Shown here one piece after another: positions 33,935-41,223 of a stretch of DNA of 64,000 bases (position 1 is the stretch's first letter; each line of letters starts with the position of its first letter). The DNA lies in contig DIUR01000023.1 in assembly GCA_002428265.1 (NCBI GenBank), positions 324,439 through 388,438 on the forward strand. The letters are read 5' to 3'. The DNA comes from Bacteriovoracaceae bacterium UBA6153 (GTDB lineage Bacteria; Bdellovibrionota; Bacteriovoracia; Bacteriovoracales; Bacteriovoracaceae). The notes beneath the pieces were generated by a model. It worked only from the letters and a program-made list of their open reading frames with translations. It did no database searches and was not told where the DNA came from. The position numbers and the translations under genes are program-made.

Positions 33935-34600
33935 TTAATTTTTTAGAGGGTTAAGACACTCAAAGATCACTTTATAGGCCTCTACTTTTTCGCGTTTTGT
34001 TAAATAAGGACCAACGGTTTTCCAGATATTCATCTTATCTTTCATCGGCAATTTACAAACTCCCACACCACTATTGATGTAGCACCCAGGGTGGTAGGCA
34101 AGAGTGAACTCTGTAATATGATCGCAAGATTTTTTTCTGTCGCCTTTGTCGCAATTGCCTCTGACTTCACATTCATCTACTAAACCTTTTTGCAGACAAA
34201 CCATCACGGTATAAATCCATTCAACTCCAACCTTAGAAAATTTTTCATTCTGAATATTTTCGACGTAAGCATTGCATGTTGGGCGAGCTAGTTTTGTAAA
34301 ATAATCTACACCAACAGTAGCGCACTGATATTTTTCTTCCATACAGTTGTAGAATCCACAAACCGTATAGGGAAAACATGACTCCTTCTCAGGGAGATTG
34401 ACGACTTTATAGCCATCTTGATCAGATAGGCATGACTCAGGATCAGCTCCACATTTTCCCCAATGACTTTCCAGAGTTTGAAGATATTTGGTCTTGAGAT
34501 CAAGTTCTAAAATGTTTTTAATTTCGATGCCGGGAATTTGCGCGTAGATAGAAGTCTGCAGAAAAATCTGCAGCAACAAGACAGAGAGAGTTTTCATCAT
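33935..34600 (-). CDS. Secreted cysteine-rich hypothetical protein
   Basis: A 221-residue exported protein with a signal peptide (MMKTLSVLLLQIFLQTSIYA). The mature part contains 14 cysteines in CxxxC- and CxxxxC-like spacing (for example CGFYNC, CEVRGNC), implying an extensively disulfide-bonded periplasmic or extracellular fold. No family recognised. It starts five bases after the stop of the 116-residue secreted gene on the same strand, so the two form an operon. Whether M1 or M2 of the paired ATGs is used is not decided, as no Shine-Dalgarno is visible. Confidence 0.68.
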   Translation of the reverse strand: MMKTLSVLLLQIFLQTSIYAQIPGIEIKNILELDLKTKYLQTLESHWGKCGADPESCLSDQDGYKVVNLPEKESCFPYTVCGFYNCMEEKYQCATVGVDYFTKLARPTCNAYVENIQNEKFSKVGVEWIYTVMVCLQKGLVDECEVRGNCDKGDRKKSCDHITEFTLAYHPGCYINSGVGVCKLPMKDKMNIWKTVGPYLTKREKVEAYKVIFECLNPLKN

Positions 34601-34605
34601 GAAAT

Positions 34606-34956
34606 TTACTCGTGTTTAATTTTAATATCTTTTTGCTTTTTATCAGCACTAACAGTCATCGTGACTGTATTTAATTTTTCTGTAGTGTTTAGCTTATAAA
34701 TTCCACGGGCCAGTTTTTTGAAATCAACCTTAGCCCCTTTATCGCTTTTAAAGCCTATGACCTCAGTTTTTTGCAGGTCTTTATAAGGGCCATTGTGTTC
34801 AAGTTTTTCGTCGTAAATATAAAGAGTATTGGCGTCAAGCATCAAACAGACTTTATCTTCTTTTATGCTCGCTGGACAATGCGCGTAAAGTGAAGTTGAA
34901 AGGAACATAGAGGCCCAAAGACATATCAATGTAGGGCGTAGGAATTTATTTTTCAT
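34606..34956 (-). CDS. Secreted hypothetical protein
   Basis: A 116-residue exported protein: signal peptide to about residue 25 (LSTSLYA), then a mature chain of about 90 residues with two cysteines (HCPASI, KVCLML). The predicted beta-strand pattern (DANTLYIYDEK, VTMTVSADKK) suggests a small beta sandwich. First gene of a two-gene operon with the 14-cysteine protein. No Shine-Dalgarno precedes the ATG; TATGCT six bases upstream might be a -10, so the transcript may be leaderless, but the -35 is weak. Function unknown. Confidence 0.62.
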   Translation of the reverse strand: MKNKFLRPTLICLWASMFLSTSLYAHCPASIKEDKVCLMLDANTLYIYDEKLEHNGPYKDLQKTEVIGFKSDKGAKVDFKKLARGIYKLNTTEKLNTVTMTVSADKKQKDIKIKHE

Positions 34957-35016
34957 ACTATAAGCATAAATTACAATCGCATGGCCGTCATATGAAAATT
35001 TCTATCATCATTATGG

Positions 35017-35046
35017 TTGGTCATATCGAAGAGTTTTGAGTAGACT
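35017..35046 (+). promoter_or_regulatory. Promoter of HEIGH protease gene (predicted leaderless)
   Basis: TTGGTC (35017-35022), 18-base spacer, TAGACT (35041-35046), seven bases, ATG at 35054. No ribosome-binding site precedes the ATG. An in-frame TTG at 35036 would lie inside the promoter and is rejected as a start. Confidence 0.5.
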
Positions 35047-35053
35047 CCGCACC

Positions 35054-35905
35054 ATGAAAAGAGGTCACTTTTTCGTATTGTTATTCACAATGATGAGTCT
35101 TATGGGAACGGCGTTTTCGAACGTTATTCCTGACAATGATTTATCCATTCCGCCTCTTACCATAAAAGAAACTGATACCGTTACCGAACACGAGTTCAAT
35201 ACCGTCACAAAACTTCTTCATAAAATTTATGCTCCAACAGTCGAGCAACTTCACGGTGTAAAACTCATCATGAATGCTGACTGGAAAGATTCAACTGTAA
35301 ACGCCTTTGCTACTCGCGAAGTTGAAACGTGGACCGTTCATGTCTCAGGCGGCATTGCCAGAGCAAAGGGGATGACTCAGGATTCTCTTGCATTAATCGT
35401 TTGTCATGAAATCGGTCACCACCTTGGTGGAGCTCCTCGCACCTTTTTGTATGAAGGATGGCCTTCAGCTGAAGGACAAGCTGATTATTGGGCCTCTTCA
35501 AAATGTATGAAAAAATACTATGAAGTCCTAAAGCATGAAGAAGTTGCTATCGATAGAAACGTTCCGGACAAAGTTCTTAAAGACTGTAACTATATTTATA
35601 AAAATCTTCCTGAGTTTAAGATTTGTGTTCGCACACTTTTGTCGGCCGTTGATTTCTCACATTTTTTAAACGCGCTTCCTGACATTAAAACTCCCACTTC
35701 TATAGAGCTTTCTGACAGTCGTCAGGTGAAGGGGACCAATACTAATGACTATCCTCGTCCGCAGTGCCGTCTTGATACAATCTATCAAGGAGCGCTTTGC
35801 ACTATCAACGCTGATGTTGCAACTTCAGAGACTGATGCTACAATTGGTCACTGTAATGATGTAACAAAACCAGGCCATCGCCCGCGCTGCTGGTACAAAC
35901 ACTAA
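35054..35905 (+). CDS. Secreted putative zinc metalloprotease (HEIGH motif)
   Basis: A 283-residue exported protein with a signal peptide (about 1-22, ending GTAFS). The zinc-protease helix is H118-E119-IG-H122 in CHEIGHHLGG, and SAEGQADYW (138-146) provides a probable third ligand (E140) and the E-x-x-AD pattern seen in M48-like peptidases. Eight or more cysteines in the C-terminal half suggest disulfides. Remote similarity to M48 is inferred from motifs only. It may digest extracellular or prey proteins. The DedA gene follows 15 bases later. Confidence 0.78.
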   Translation: MKRGHFFVLLFTMMSLMGTAFSNVIPDNDLSIPPLTIKETDTVTEHEFNTVTKLLHKIYAPTVEQLHGVKLIMNADWKDSTVNAFATREVETWTVHVSGGIARAKGMTQDSLALIVCHEIGHHLGGAPRTFLYEGWPSAEGQADYWASSKCMKKYYEVLKHEEVAIDRNVPDKVLKDCNYIYKNLPEFKICVRTLLSAVDFSHFLNALPDIKTPTSIELSDSRQVKGTNTNDYPRPQCRLDTIYQGALCTINADVATSETDATIGHCNDVTKPGHRPRCWYKH

Positions 35906-35920
35906 TTCAGGAAAAATTTA

Positions 35921-36565
35921 ATGGAATTTCTGCATTTGCTCGTCGACTTCATCCTCCATATTGAAGTTCATCTAGACTATTTGATCACGACTTATCACAC
36001 TTGGACTTACCTTATTTTATTCATGATTATTTTCTGTGAAACGGGCGTTGTTGTTATGCCTTTTCTTCCAGGAGACTCTCTGCTTTTTGCTATCGGTGCT
36101 TTTGCGGCCAGAGGCTCATTTGATTTCTGGAGTATTTGTATTGCACTTTTTATTGCTGCAGTATTGGGAGACAGTCTCAATTATACGATTGGAAAATATG
36201 TCGGTCCTAAAGTCTTCTATAAAGATAATTCCAAATTCTTTAATAAAGGGCATCTCATTAAGGCCCAGGCCTTTTATGAGAAGTATGGAGCTAAAACGAT
36301 CATCATCGCGCGCTTTATTCCAATCGTTAGAACATTCGCTCCTTTCGTCGCAGGAATTGGCGAGATGACTTACAAAAAGTTTATGACTTACAATGTGGTG
36401 GGAGCATTCTTATGGATTTTCTCATTCATTCCATTGGGATACTTTTTTGGAAATCTTCCATTCATTCAGAAGAATTTTAAGCTGGTCATGATTGCGATTA
36501 TTATTATTTCTGTTATGCCACCAATCATTGAATACATTCGTGAAACAAAAAAAAAGCCCCTTTAA
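35921..36565 (+). CDS. DedA family membrane protein
   Basis: A 214-residue inner-membrane protein of the DedA/SNARE-associated (VTT) superfamily, thought to flip lipids such as undecaprenyl phosphate or phosphatidylethanolamine. Conserved blocks FLPGDSLLFAIGAFAA, LGDSLNYTIGKYVG and ARFIPIVRTFAPFVAGIG are complete, including the essential Arg and the acidic residue of GDS. AGGAAA precedes the ATG. The C-terminal Lys-rich tail is encoded within the hairpin that terminates the convergent carboxypeptidase gene. Confidence 0.93.
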   Translation: MEFLHLLVDFILHIEVHLDYLITTYHTWTYLILFMIIFCETGVVVMPFLPGDSLLFAIGAFAARGSFDFWSICIALFIAAVLGDSLNYTIGKYVGPKVFYKDNSKFFNKGHLIKAQAFYEKYGAKTIIIARFIPIVRTFAPFVAGIGEMTYKKFMTYNVVGAFLWIFSFIPLGYFFGNLPFIQKNFKLVMIAIIIISVMPPIIEYIRETKKKPL

Positions 36566-36576
36566 AAAAGGGGCTT
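36547..36576 (-). terminator. Terminator of PBP4-type gene (minus strand)
   Basis: Ten-bp stem (36554-36563 with 36567-36576) around AAA; reading on the minus strand it is followed by a run of nine T. It overlaps the last codons and stop of the DedA gene. On the plus strand no immediate T-run follows, so it is mainly a minus-strand terminator. Confidence 0.85.
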
Positions 36577-36600
36577 GAGTCTGACTTTTTTTAAATGTAA

Positions 36601-37938
36601 TTATTTTAAGTCACCATCGATAACACTAAAGTCAGTTTCAGGCTCTTCATCAAACAGATTGAAGTTCTTAACGTTCTCTTTGTTGTCATAAGCGTGGAAG
36701 CCTTCAATCTGGTAACCAAAAACTTTTGGTCCACCTAGTTCATCCATAATGTTTTTTACCATTTCATTTTGAACTTTCTTCGCACTTACAGCATCAGTTG
36801 TCTGGTTAAAGATTCCGAAAAAGCTGAACCCTGCTGCCGTACTCATTGCACCAGCAAGAGTTGATGTATGCATCAGTGTTCCCGTCTTAGCGACGAAAGT
36901 GTTCTTTAAATCACTTGAGTTAAGTCTGTTGGCAAATGTTCCTCTATCGTTACCAGGCACTGCTACAACATCTTCAATCTCTTTACCTTGAGTTTCAGTC
37001 ACTCTTTTTAATTCAGCAATAAGCTCTGCCATAACTGCACAAGTGGCGTAGTTATCGTATCTCTTTCCTGATATTGAAGTTGGAAGACCGTTACCATTCC
37101 AAAGTTTGATTTTATCAGCTGTTAAGCTGAATTTATCTGCAACGTATTTTTCGAAAGCACTTACACCACCAAGATCTAAAAAGATTGTGTGTGATGAGTA
37201 GTTGTTCGACTTAACGTTAGTCTCTTTTAAGTATTTGTACATTTCAGGAGATGCTAGAGTTAAAACTTTAACGTCAGCTGGAACTGCATTTACATCGGCT
37301 ACAAGTGGGTTTTTATCAGCGAACTCTACAACGTCAGCGCTGAACTCAACTGATTTTAAGAAACGATCTTTTTTCGCTAGACTTGCAAGACGGTCATATT
37401 CCGCTTTGAAAACTTTTGACCAAGTCGCTGTGTTGAAATACTGCTTAAGGTTTCTTCCATTGCTGTCTCTTGTAATAAGAGGGTATGGATCAGAGTGGGC
37501 CTGTGCTCCTGGAAAAATCTGGATAAGTTTATCGTAAGTGATTTTATCAAAGTGAGTGTATCCAAGAGTGTTTAGCTGAGAAACTAAGAAGAGCATTTTT
37601 TCATTGCTCATGAATGGATCAAATGATCCCTGGATATGAAGGTGATTGTCTTTAATATAAAGTTTTGTTTCGTATCTATAGTTAACACCCTTTTTCTCAA
37701 CGGCCCAAAGAGTTGTTAAAAGTTTTGTCACTGATGCCAGTCTTACCTGAGTGTCTACATTCGTTCCCTGAAGTTTTCCTTTTTCATCAGTGTAACAATA
37801 AGACTGCTCGCTTTTTGGATTCACTTTATAAGTTGTTAAAAGTTTATCAAACGCCAGATCGGTTTTTTCAGATGCAAAAGCTGATGTCGTCATTACTGAA
37901 AGCATCGCTACGGACGTGAGTTTTTTTGTTAAAGTCAT
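36601..37938 (-). CDS. dacB: D-alanyl-D-alanine carboxypeptidase/endopeptidase (PBP4, S13 family)
   Basis: A 445-residue periplasmic penicillin-binding protein. After a signal peptide (about 1-23), all three S13 motifs are visible: S69-VT-K72 (SxxK), S244-N-N246 (SxN) and KTGT (351-354). The family removes terminal D-Ala from peptidoglycan stem peptides and cuts D-Ala-mDAP crosslinks; in Bdellovibrio, PBP4-type enzymes reshape the prey wall during invasion, so a similar role here is possible. The large insertion after SxxK typical of PBP4 appears shortened. AGAGGG precedes the ATG. A strong terminator follows. Confidence 0.9.
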   Translation of the reverse strand: MTLTKKLTSVAMLSVMTTSAFASEKTDLAFDKLLTTYKVNPKSEQSYCYTDEKGKLQGTNVDTQVRLASVTKLLTTLWAVEKKGVNYRYETKLYIKDNHLHIQGSFDPFMSNEKMLFLVSQLNTLGYTHFDKITYDKLIQIFPGAQAHSDPYPLITRDSNGRNLKQYFNTATWSKVFKAEYDRLASLAKKDRFLKSVEFSADVVEFADKNPLVADVNAVPADVKVLTLASPEMYKYLKETNVKSNNYSSHTIFLDLGGVSAFEKYVADKFSLTADKIKLWNGNGLPTSISGKRYDNYATCAVMAELIAELKRVTETQGKEIEDVVAVPGNDRGTFANRLNSSDLKNTFVAKTGTLMHTSTLAGAMSTAAGFSFFGIFNQTTDAVSAKKVQNEMVKNIMDELGGPKVFGYQIEGFHAYDNKENVKNFNLFDEEPETDFSVIDGDLK

Positions 37939-38127
37939 AAGGCCCTCTAAGGTGAGTGTGAATTCCCCAAATGGATTTCAAAAGTTAAGAGGGGTATAGC
38001 CCAGCGGGCCATCTGGATCAATGAGCTTGTAAAATCTATAGATTGCTTCTTTGTGGTGCCAAAATGTCCCCAAAAGGACCAAAATCATGTTTAATTTATT
38101 TAATTACTTACAAAGTTTCAGGGGTAT

Positions 38128-38156
38128 TTCACAAACTGTAGGGCCCGAGCTATCTT
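38128..38156 (+). promoter_or_regulatory. Promoter of lipoprotein gene
   Basis: TTCACA (38128-38133), 17-base spacer, TATCTT (38151-38156); start predicted near 38163, with AGGAG seven bases before the ATG at 38186. The remainder of the 247-base gap (37939-38185) shows no gene. Confidence 0.5.
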
Positions 38157-38185
38157 AGAATTACAATTTCATTACAGGAGACTTT

Positions 38186-38776
38186 ATGAAAACATTATTA
38201 CCCTTAATTGCGGCAGCACTTTTACTTGCTGGTTGTGAGAAAATCGAAGGCCAGCTAAACATTACTACAGACACTAAACTGAAAAGTTCAAAAGGTGTTG
38301 TAAGAACTCTTAAAGTTGGAACTTATACAGCAGACATCAAAGCTAACACTAAGAAGAAAATTACTCTTAGACTTAACAACGACGGCGACGCTAAATATGA
38401 GTTCAACGTACCAGATGGATCAATTCCGTCTAACGGATCGTTCTCATATAAGTCATCTACTGTTGGTCAACCTGTTGACCTAACTGGAAATGTGACAACT
38501 GAAATCGTAAACGGTGAGAGAAGAACTGGATACGAATCATGTCAGTACCAAGAGCCAGTTCAAGTTTGTTACCCTGCTCCTCAAGGTGGCGTTCAGTGCT
38601 CAATTCAGTACCAAACGAGATTTGGACAAAGATGGATTGAATACTATAACCGCACAACTGATAAGGATGTAACACTTTCAATTTCTCCAGCTAACACTGG
38701 TGTTGAATCTGCTCAATTTATCGGAAACGCTAAATGGGTTGAAAGAATTGTTTTAAGCCAATCAGCTTGTAGATAA
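38186..38776 (+). CDS. Hypothetical lipoprotein
   Basis: A 196-residue lipoprotein: lipobox LLAGC with acylated C17 after a hydrophobic signal, AGGAG ribosome-binding site. The mature protein is beta-rich and polar (KITLRLNNDGDAKYEF, GSFSYKSST), with four cysteines (ESCQYQ, QVCYPA, VQCSIQ, SACR at the end). No family recognised. It has its own promoter and ends at a bidirectional terminator. Gene usage of frequent GTT, CCA and AAA codons and its strong signals suggest good expression, but this is an impression. Confidence 0.75.
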   Translation: MKTLLPLIAAALLLAGCEKIEGQLNITTDTKLKSSKGVVRTLKVGTYTADIKANTKKKITLRLNNDGDAKYEFNVPDGSIPSNGSFSYKSSTVGQPVDLTGNVTTEIVNGERRTGYESCQYQEPVQVCYPAPQGGVQCSIQYQTRFGQRWIEYYNRTTDKDVTLSISPANTGVESAQFIGNAKWVERIVLSQSACR

Positions 38777-38780
38777 TGAT

Positions 38781-38811
38781 AAAAAATAGGCCGCTTAAAG
38801 CGGCCTTTTTT
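38781..38811. terminator. Bidirectional terminator
   Basis: Nine-bp stem centred near 38797 (AGGCCGCTT with AAGCGGCCT), six A before and six T after. It serves the lipoprotein gene on the plus strand and the 113-residue gene on the minus strand. Confidence 0.85.
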
Positions 38812-39151
38812 ATTTCCAGGCAGGACCCGGGTCTATTGCATATTTTTTTCTGATGGCCACGATATCATCCAGAATATTTTCCTGATCTAAGTAGTGTCCT
38901 AATTCATCTAATAATTCATCAGAATCGGTCGTAAGAAGAATCCCGCTCAAGTAGTGAGTGTATTCAATTTCATTTTCCAAAGAAGTAATGATGATGTTGT
39001 AAGGCCCTAAGGCACCTTTTTTAATTTCAATCATCGTCTGATTGGGAAGTCGATTAAATTTATCACCCATAAGAAGAGAGACGTCGTCATAGACCTCTTT
39101 TTCAACAGAGATCTTAAACTGGATGTTTTTATATTCGGTTTCAAAATTCAT
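38810..39151 (-). CDS. Hypothetical protein
   Basis: A 113-residue acidic cytosolic protein with no signal peptide, membrane segment or recognised domain. The central part is beta-rich (TMIEIKKGALGPYNIIITSLENEIEY) and the end helical (SDELLDELGHYLDQENILDDIVAIRKKYAI). It is divergent, 52 bases from the start of the zinc-finger/histone gene, so shared regulation is possible. No Shine-Dalgarno is seen before the ATG. A bidirectional terminator follows. Function unknown. Confidence 0.6.
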   Translation of the reverse strand: MNFETEYKNIQFKISVEKEVYDDVSLLMGDKFNRLPNQTMIEIKKGALGPYNIIITSLENEIEYTHYLSGILLTTDSDELLDELGHYLDQENILDDIVAIRKKYAIDPGPAWK

Positions 39152-39203
39152 GATAAAATAATGATATCACAAAAAAGTTTTGAGGATAAGGAGTCTTTTT
39201 AAG

Positions 39204-39668
39204 ATGGATCAACCTTCATACTGGCGAAAATGCGGTAGTTGTAAAAAAGAGATAGGCTTTAATACTATCTATCAGGCATGTAACGTGAGTACTTGCCGAA
39301 AGCTGGTCTTTTGTTCTGTGGATTGCTGGAACTTACACAATCCTGTGATGAACCATAAAAGCTCATGGGCCGAAGAAAATCGCTCTCCCAAAAAAGAAAA
39401 TTATGCTCCAGAAAGTGATAGTGCGGCCCCTCGAAGAATTATTGTGAACTCTAGAACACCTGAGTCTTCAGAAGACGACGTGAATGCTGAAGATATACTA
39501 ATCGTTGCTTCAAAACTAAAACAATACGTAAAAGATAAACACGATCTAAGCACATCTGCTAATGTTATGGAGATGCTCTCTCACATTGTGAGACGTCACA
39601 CCGATAGGGCAGCGGCAAAAGCAAAATCGGAAGGGCGAAAAACTCTTATGGATCGCGATTTCGAATAG
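39204..39668 (+). CDS. Zinc-finger/histone-fold fusion protein
   Basis: A 154-residue protein in three parts. Residues 1-55 hold a Cys-rich module (C10, C13, C26, C31, C37, C41 with H45 and H51), a likely zinc finger of the ZZ/MYND style. Residues 56-92 are a polar, Ser/Pro/Lys-rich linker. Residues 95-154 match a single histone fold: helix 1 (ILIVASKLKQYVKDK), loop, long helix 2 (from NVMEMLSHIV), then GRKT (144-147) and MDRDF. From memory it aligns without gaps to the Bdellovibrio bacteriovorus histone Bd0055. ATG 39204 has AAGGAG ten bases upstream. It probably binds DNA as a dimer. Eight bases separate it from the NadD-like gene. Confidence 0.82.
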   Translation: MDQPSYWRKCGSCKKEIGFNTIYQACNVSTCRKLVFCSVDCWNLHNPVMNHKSSWAEENRSPKKENYAPESDSAAPRRIIVNSRTPESSEDDVNAEDILIVASKLKQYVKDKHDLSTSANVMEMLSHIVRRHTDRAAAKAKSEGRKTLMDRDFE

Positions 39669-39676
39669 GGGATGTC

Positions 39677-40414
39677 ATGCAGCTTCTGTATCCGTTAGAG
39701 TTCAGAAATTCATTGGAAGTCAGGCTCGACAGTAGCAGGCTCGGCGGAGATCATCATGATGAGTGGTGTGATATTTATAAACTCGCAGACCTCTCACAAC
39801 TTGATCAATTTAATCTTCTCATTTCATTGGGAGATTTTTTTAAATTTATGCCGGTTCATTCTTCAAAGCCTAAGGGCCATATCAAACCAGATATTCTAAA
39901 ACATGATATTACTGACTCTGTGACTTTTTTTGGCGGATCTTTTTTTCCTTTTCACCCAGGACACATGGCCTGTCTGGAGTTATGTCCTGAAAAAAATATT
40001 GTGATTGTTCCTGACTGTAACCCTCATAAAGAACAGTCTGATAAAATGAATCCTTATGACGATTTTATGCACCTGTGTTTGACTCTGAAAGAGACACCAT
40101 ACAGTGTTTACCCAGGATTTTTCGGCCGTAATAGACCAAATCCAACAGCTCAATGGCTTCCGAAAGTGAATATCAGAGAGAAGAATTTCCTTATGGGGGA
40201 CGACTCTTTTATGAATCTATTAAAGTGGAATGAGCCAGAGGTCTTGCTTAAGTCACTCACAAAACTTTATGTCGTTCCCAGAGATTTTGATGTGAGTGAT
40301 TACGAGGAGCAAATTGAAAAAGTGAAAGCATTGAATCCTACACTAGAGATCATTATCCTTCCGGATCATCCGTATAAGAATTTATCTTCAACTAAGCTTC
40401 GTCAGAAATCTTAA
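39677..40414 (+). CDS. NadD-like nicotinate-nucleotide adenylyltransferase with N-terminal extension
   Basis: A 245-residue nucleotidyltransferase. The adenylyltransferase domain starts at about residue 80 with GGSFFPFHPGH (86-96), the NadD form of the GxFDPxHxGH motif, has PDCNPHKEQ as substrate loop, and ends with SSTKLR, the ISSTxIR motif. It would convert nicotinate mononucleotide to NaAD in NAD synthesis. NadD is normally about 200 residues; the first 80 residues are an extra, unrecognised acidic segment. It follows the zinc-finger/histone gene by eight bases, probably in one transcript. Other HxGH adenylyltransferases are the main alternative. Confidence 0.78.
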   Translation: MQLLYPLEFRNSLEVRLDSSRLGGDHHDEWCDIYKLADLSQLDQFNLLISLGDFFKFMPVHSSKPKGHIKPDILKHDITDSVTFFGGSFFPFHPGHMACLELCPEKNIVIVPDCNPHKEQSDKMNPYDDFMHLCLTLKETPYSVYPGFFGRNRPNPTAQWLPKVNIREKNFLMGDDSFMNLLKWNEPEVLLKSLTKLYVVPRDFDVSDYEEQIEKVKALNPTLEIIILPDHPYKNLSSTKLRQKS

Positions 40415-40430
40415 TATTTAAAAAAAAGAC

Positions 40431-40462
40431 AAAAAAAAAGGCCTTCCGAAGAAGGCCTTTTT
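40431..40462. terminator. Bidirectional terminator
   Basis: Perfect 12-bp stem (40435-40446 with 40451-40462) around a CGAA loop, with A-run before and T-run after. It ends both the NadD-like gene (+) and rpsD (-). Confidence 0.9.
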
Positions 40463-40476
40463 GTGTTTCGTGAAAA

Positions 40477-41100
40477 TTATGGTTTAACTTTCCAGTAAAA
40501 TTCCGTTACCAACTGACCAGCGTATTCGAATGGAATATCGCTTGGAAGAGGGTAATCAACAACTTTAGCAGTTTTAGCGTCTACAGTGTAGCAAGCTGGA
40601 ACTGATGGAAGTCTTGGAGTTGCTTGAGCTTGTTGGAAGTTAAGAGAAGCATAACCTCTATCTGTAAGAGTGATTACATCACCTTTTTCGATAGTGTATC
40701 CAGCTACGTTGATCTTTTTTCCGTTAACAAGAACATGTCCGTGAGAAACCATTTGGTTTGCTGCAAGCATTGACGGTGCCCAGTTAAGTCTGAAGATTAC
40801 GTTAGCAAGTCTTCTTTCAAGTGTGATTAGAAGTGAATCCATCCAAGCTTGAGTTTTATCTTTTTTAGCTTTCTTAACGTAGTTAACAAGCTGTCCTTCT
40901 CTGATACCGTAGTGGTATCTAAGTTTTTGTTTTTCTTTTTGACGAACAGCAAAGTCAGAGATTTTCTTTCTCTTGTTACCGTGTTGTCCTGGACCATATG
41001 GTCTTCTTTCTAGTGCGCCTGCTTTTCCTAGACCTGGAAGTTCAATTCCTAATGATCTTTGGATTTTAAAACGGCTTCTACCTGTAGTACTTCTTGCCAT
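40477..41100 (-). CDS. rpsD: 30S ribosomal protein S4
   Basis: A 207-residue S4, the primary 16S rRNA-binding protein of the small subunit. YGPGQHG, the ERRLANVIFRL segment and the S4 RNA-binding domain (SHGHVLVNGKKINVAGYTI) are clear. The N-terminus lacks the zinc-binding cysteines, so this is the C-minus form. It stands alone, outside an alpha-operon with rpsK/rpoA, with its own promoter about 80 bases upstream and a leader containing a CAACTA-CGAA-TAGTTG hairpin that might mediate S4 autoregulation (inference). GGGG lies seven bases before the ATG. Confidence 0.96.
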   Translation of the reverse strand: MARSTTGRSRFKIQRSLGIELPGLGKAGALERRPYGPGQHGNKRKKISDFAVRQKEKQKLRYHYGIREGQLVNYVKKAKKDKTQAWMDSLLITLERRLANVIFRLNWAPSMLAANQMVSHGHVLVNGKKINVAGYTIEKGDVITLTDRGYASLNFQQAQATPRLPSVPACYTVDAKTAKVVDYPLPSDIPFEYAGQLVTEFYWKVKP

Positions 41101-41130
41101 GGAACTGCCCCTAAATGATTAACTTTTAAC

Positions 41131-41207
41131 AACTTCAACTATTCGTAGTTGTGACTTTAATAAAAATACGTGACGTTAGTAATACCGACAACAAATAAGA
41201 GTGTCAA
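41131..41207 (-). promoter_or_regulatory. rpsD promoter and leader hairpin
   Basis: On the minus strand: TTGACA (41207-41202), exactly 17 bases, TATTAC (41184-41179); start near 41172 and a leader of about 72 bases. The leader contains a perfect 6-bp hairpin with CGAA loop (41151-41136), a candidate regulatory element for S4. Confidence 0.65.
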
Positions 41208-41223
41208 CAGGAGATCAGCACGA

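Noticed and set aside
35036..35053. TTG start for the HEIGH protease gene
   Set aside because: The codon lies between the predicted -35 and -10 elements; ATG 35054 begins a clean signal peptide.
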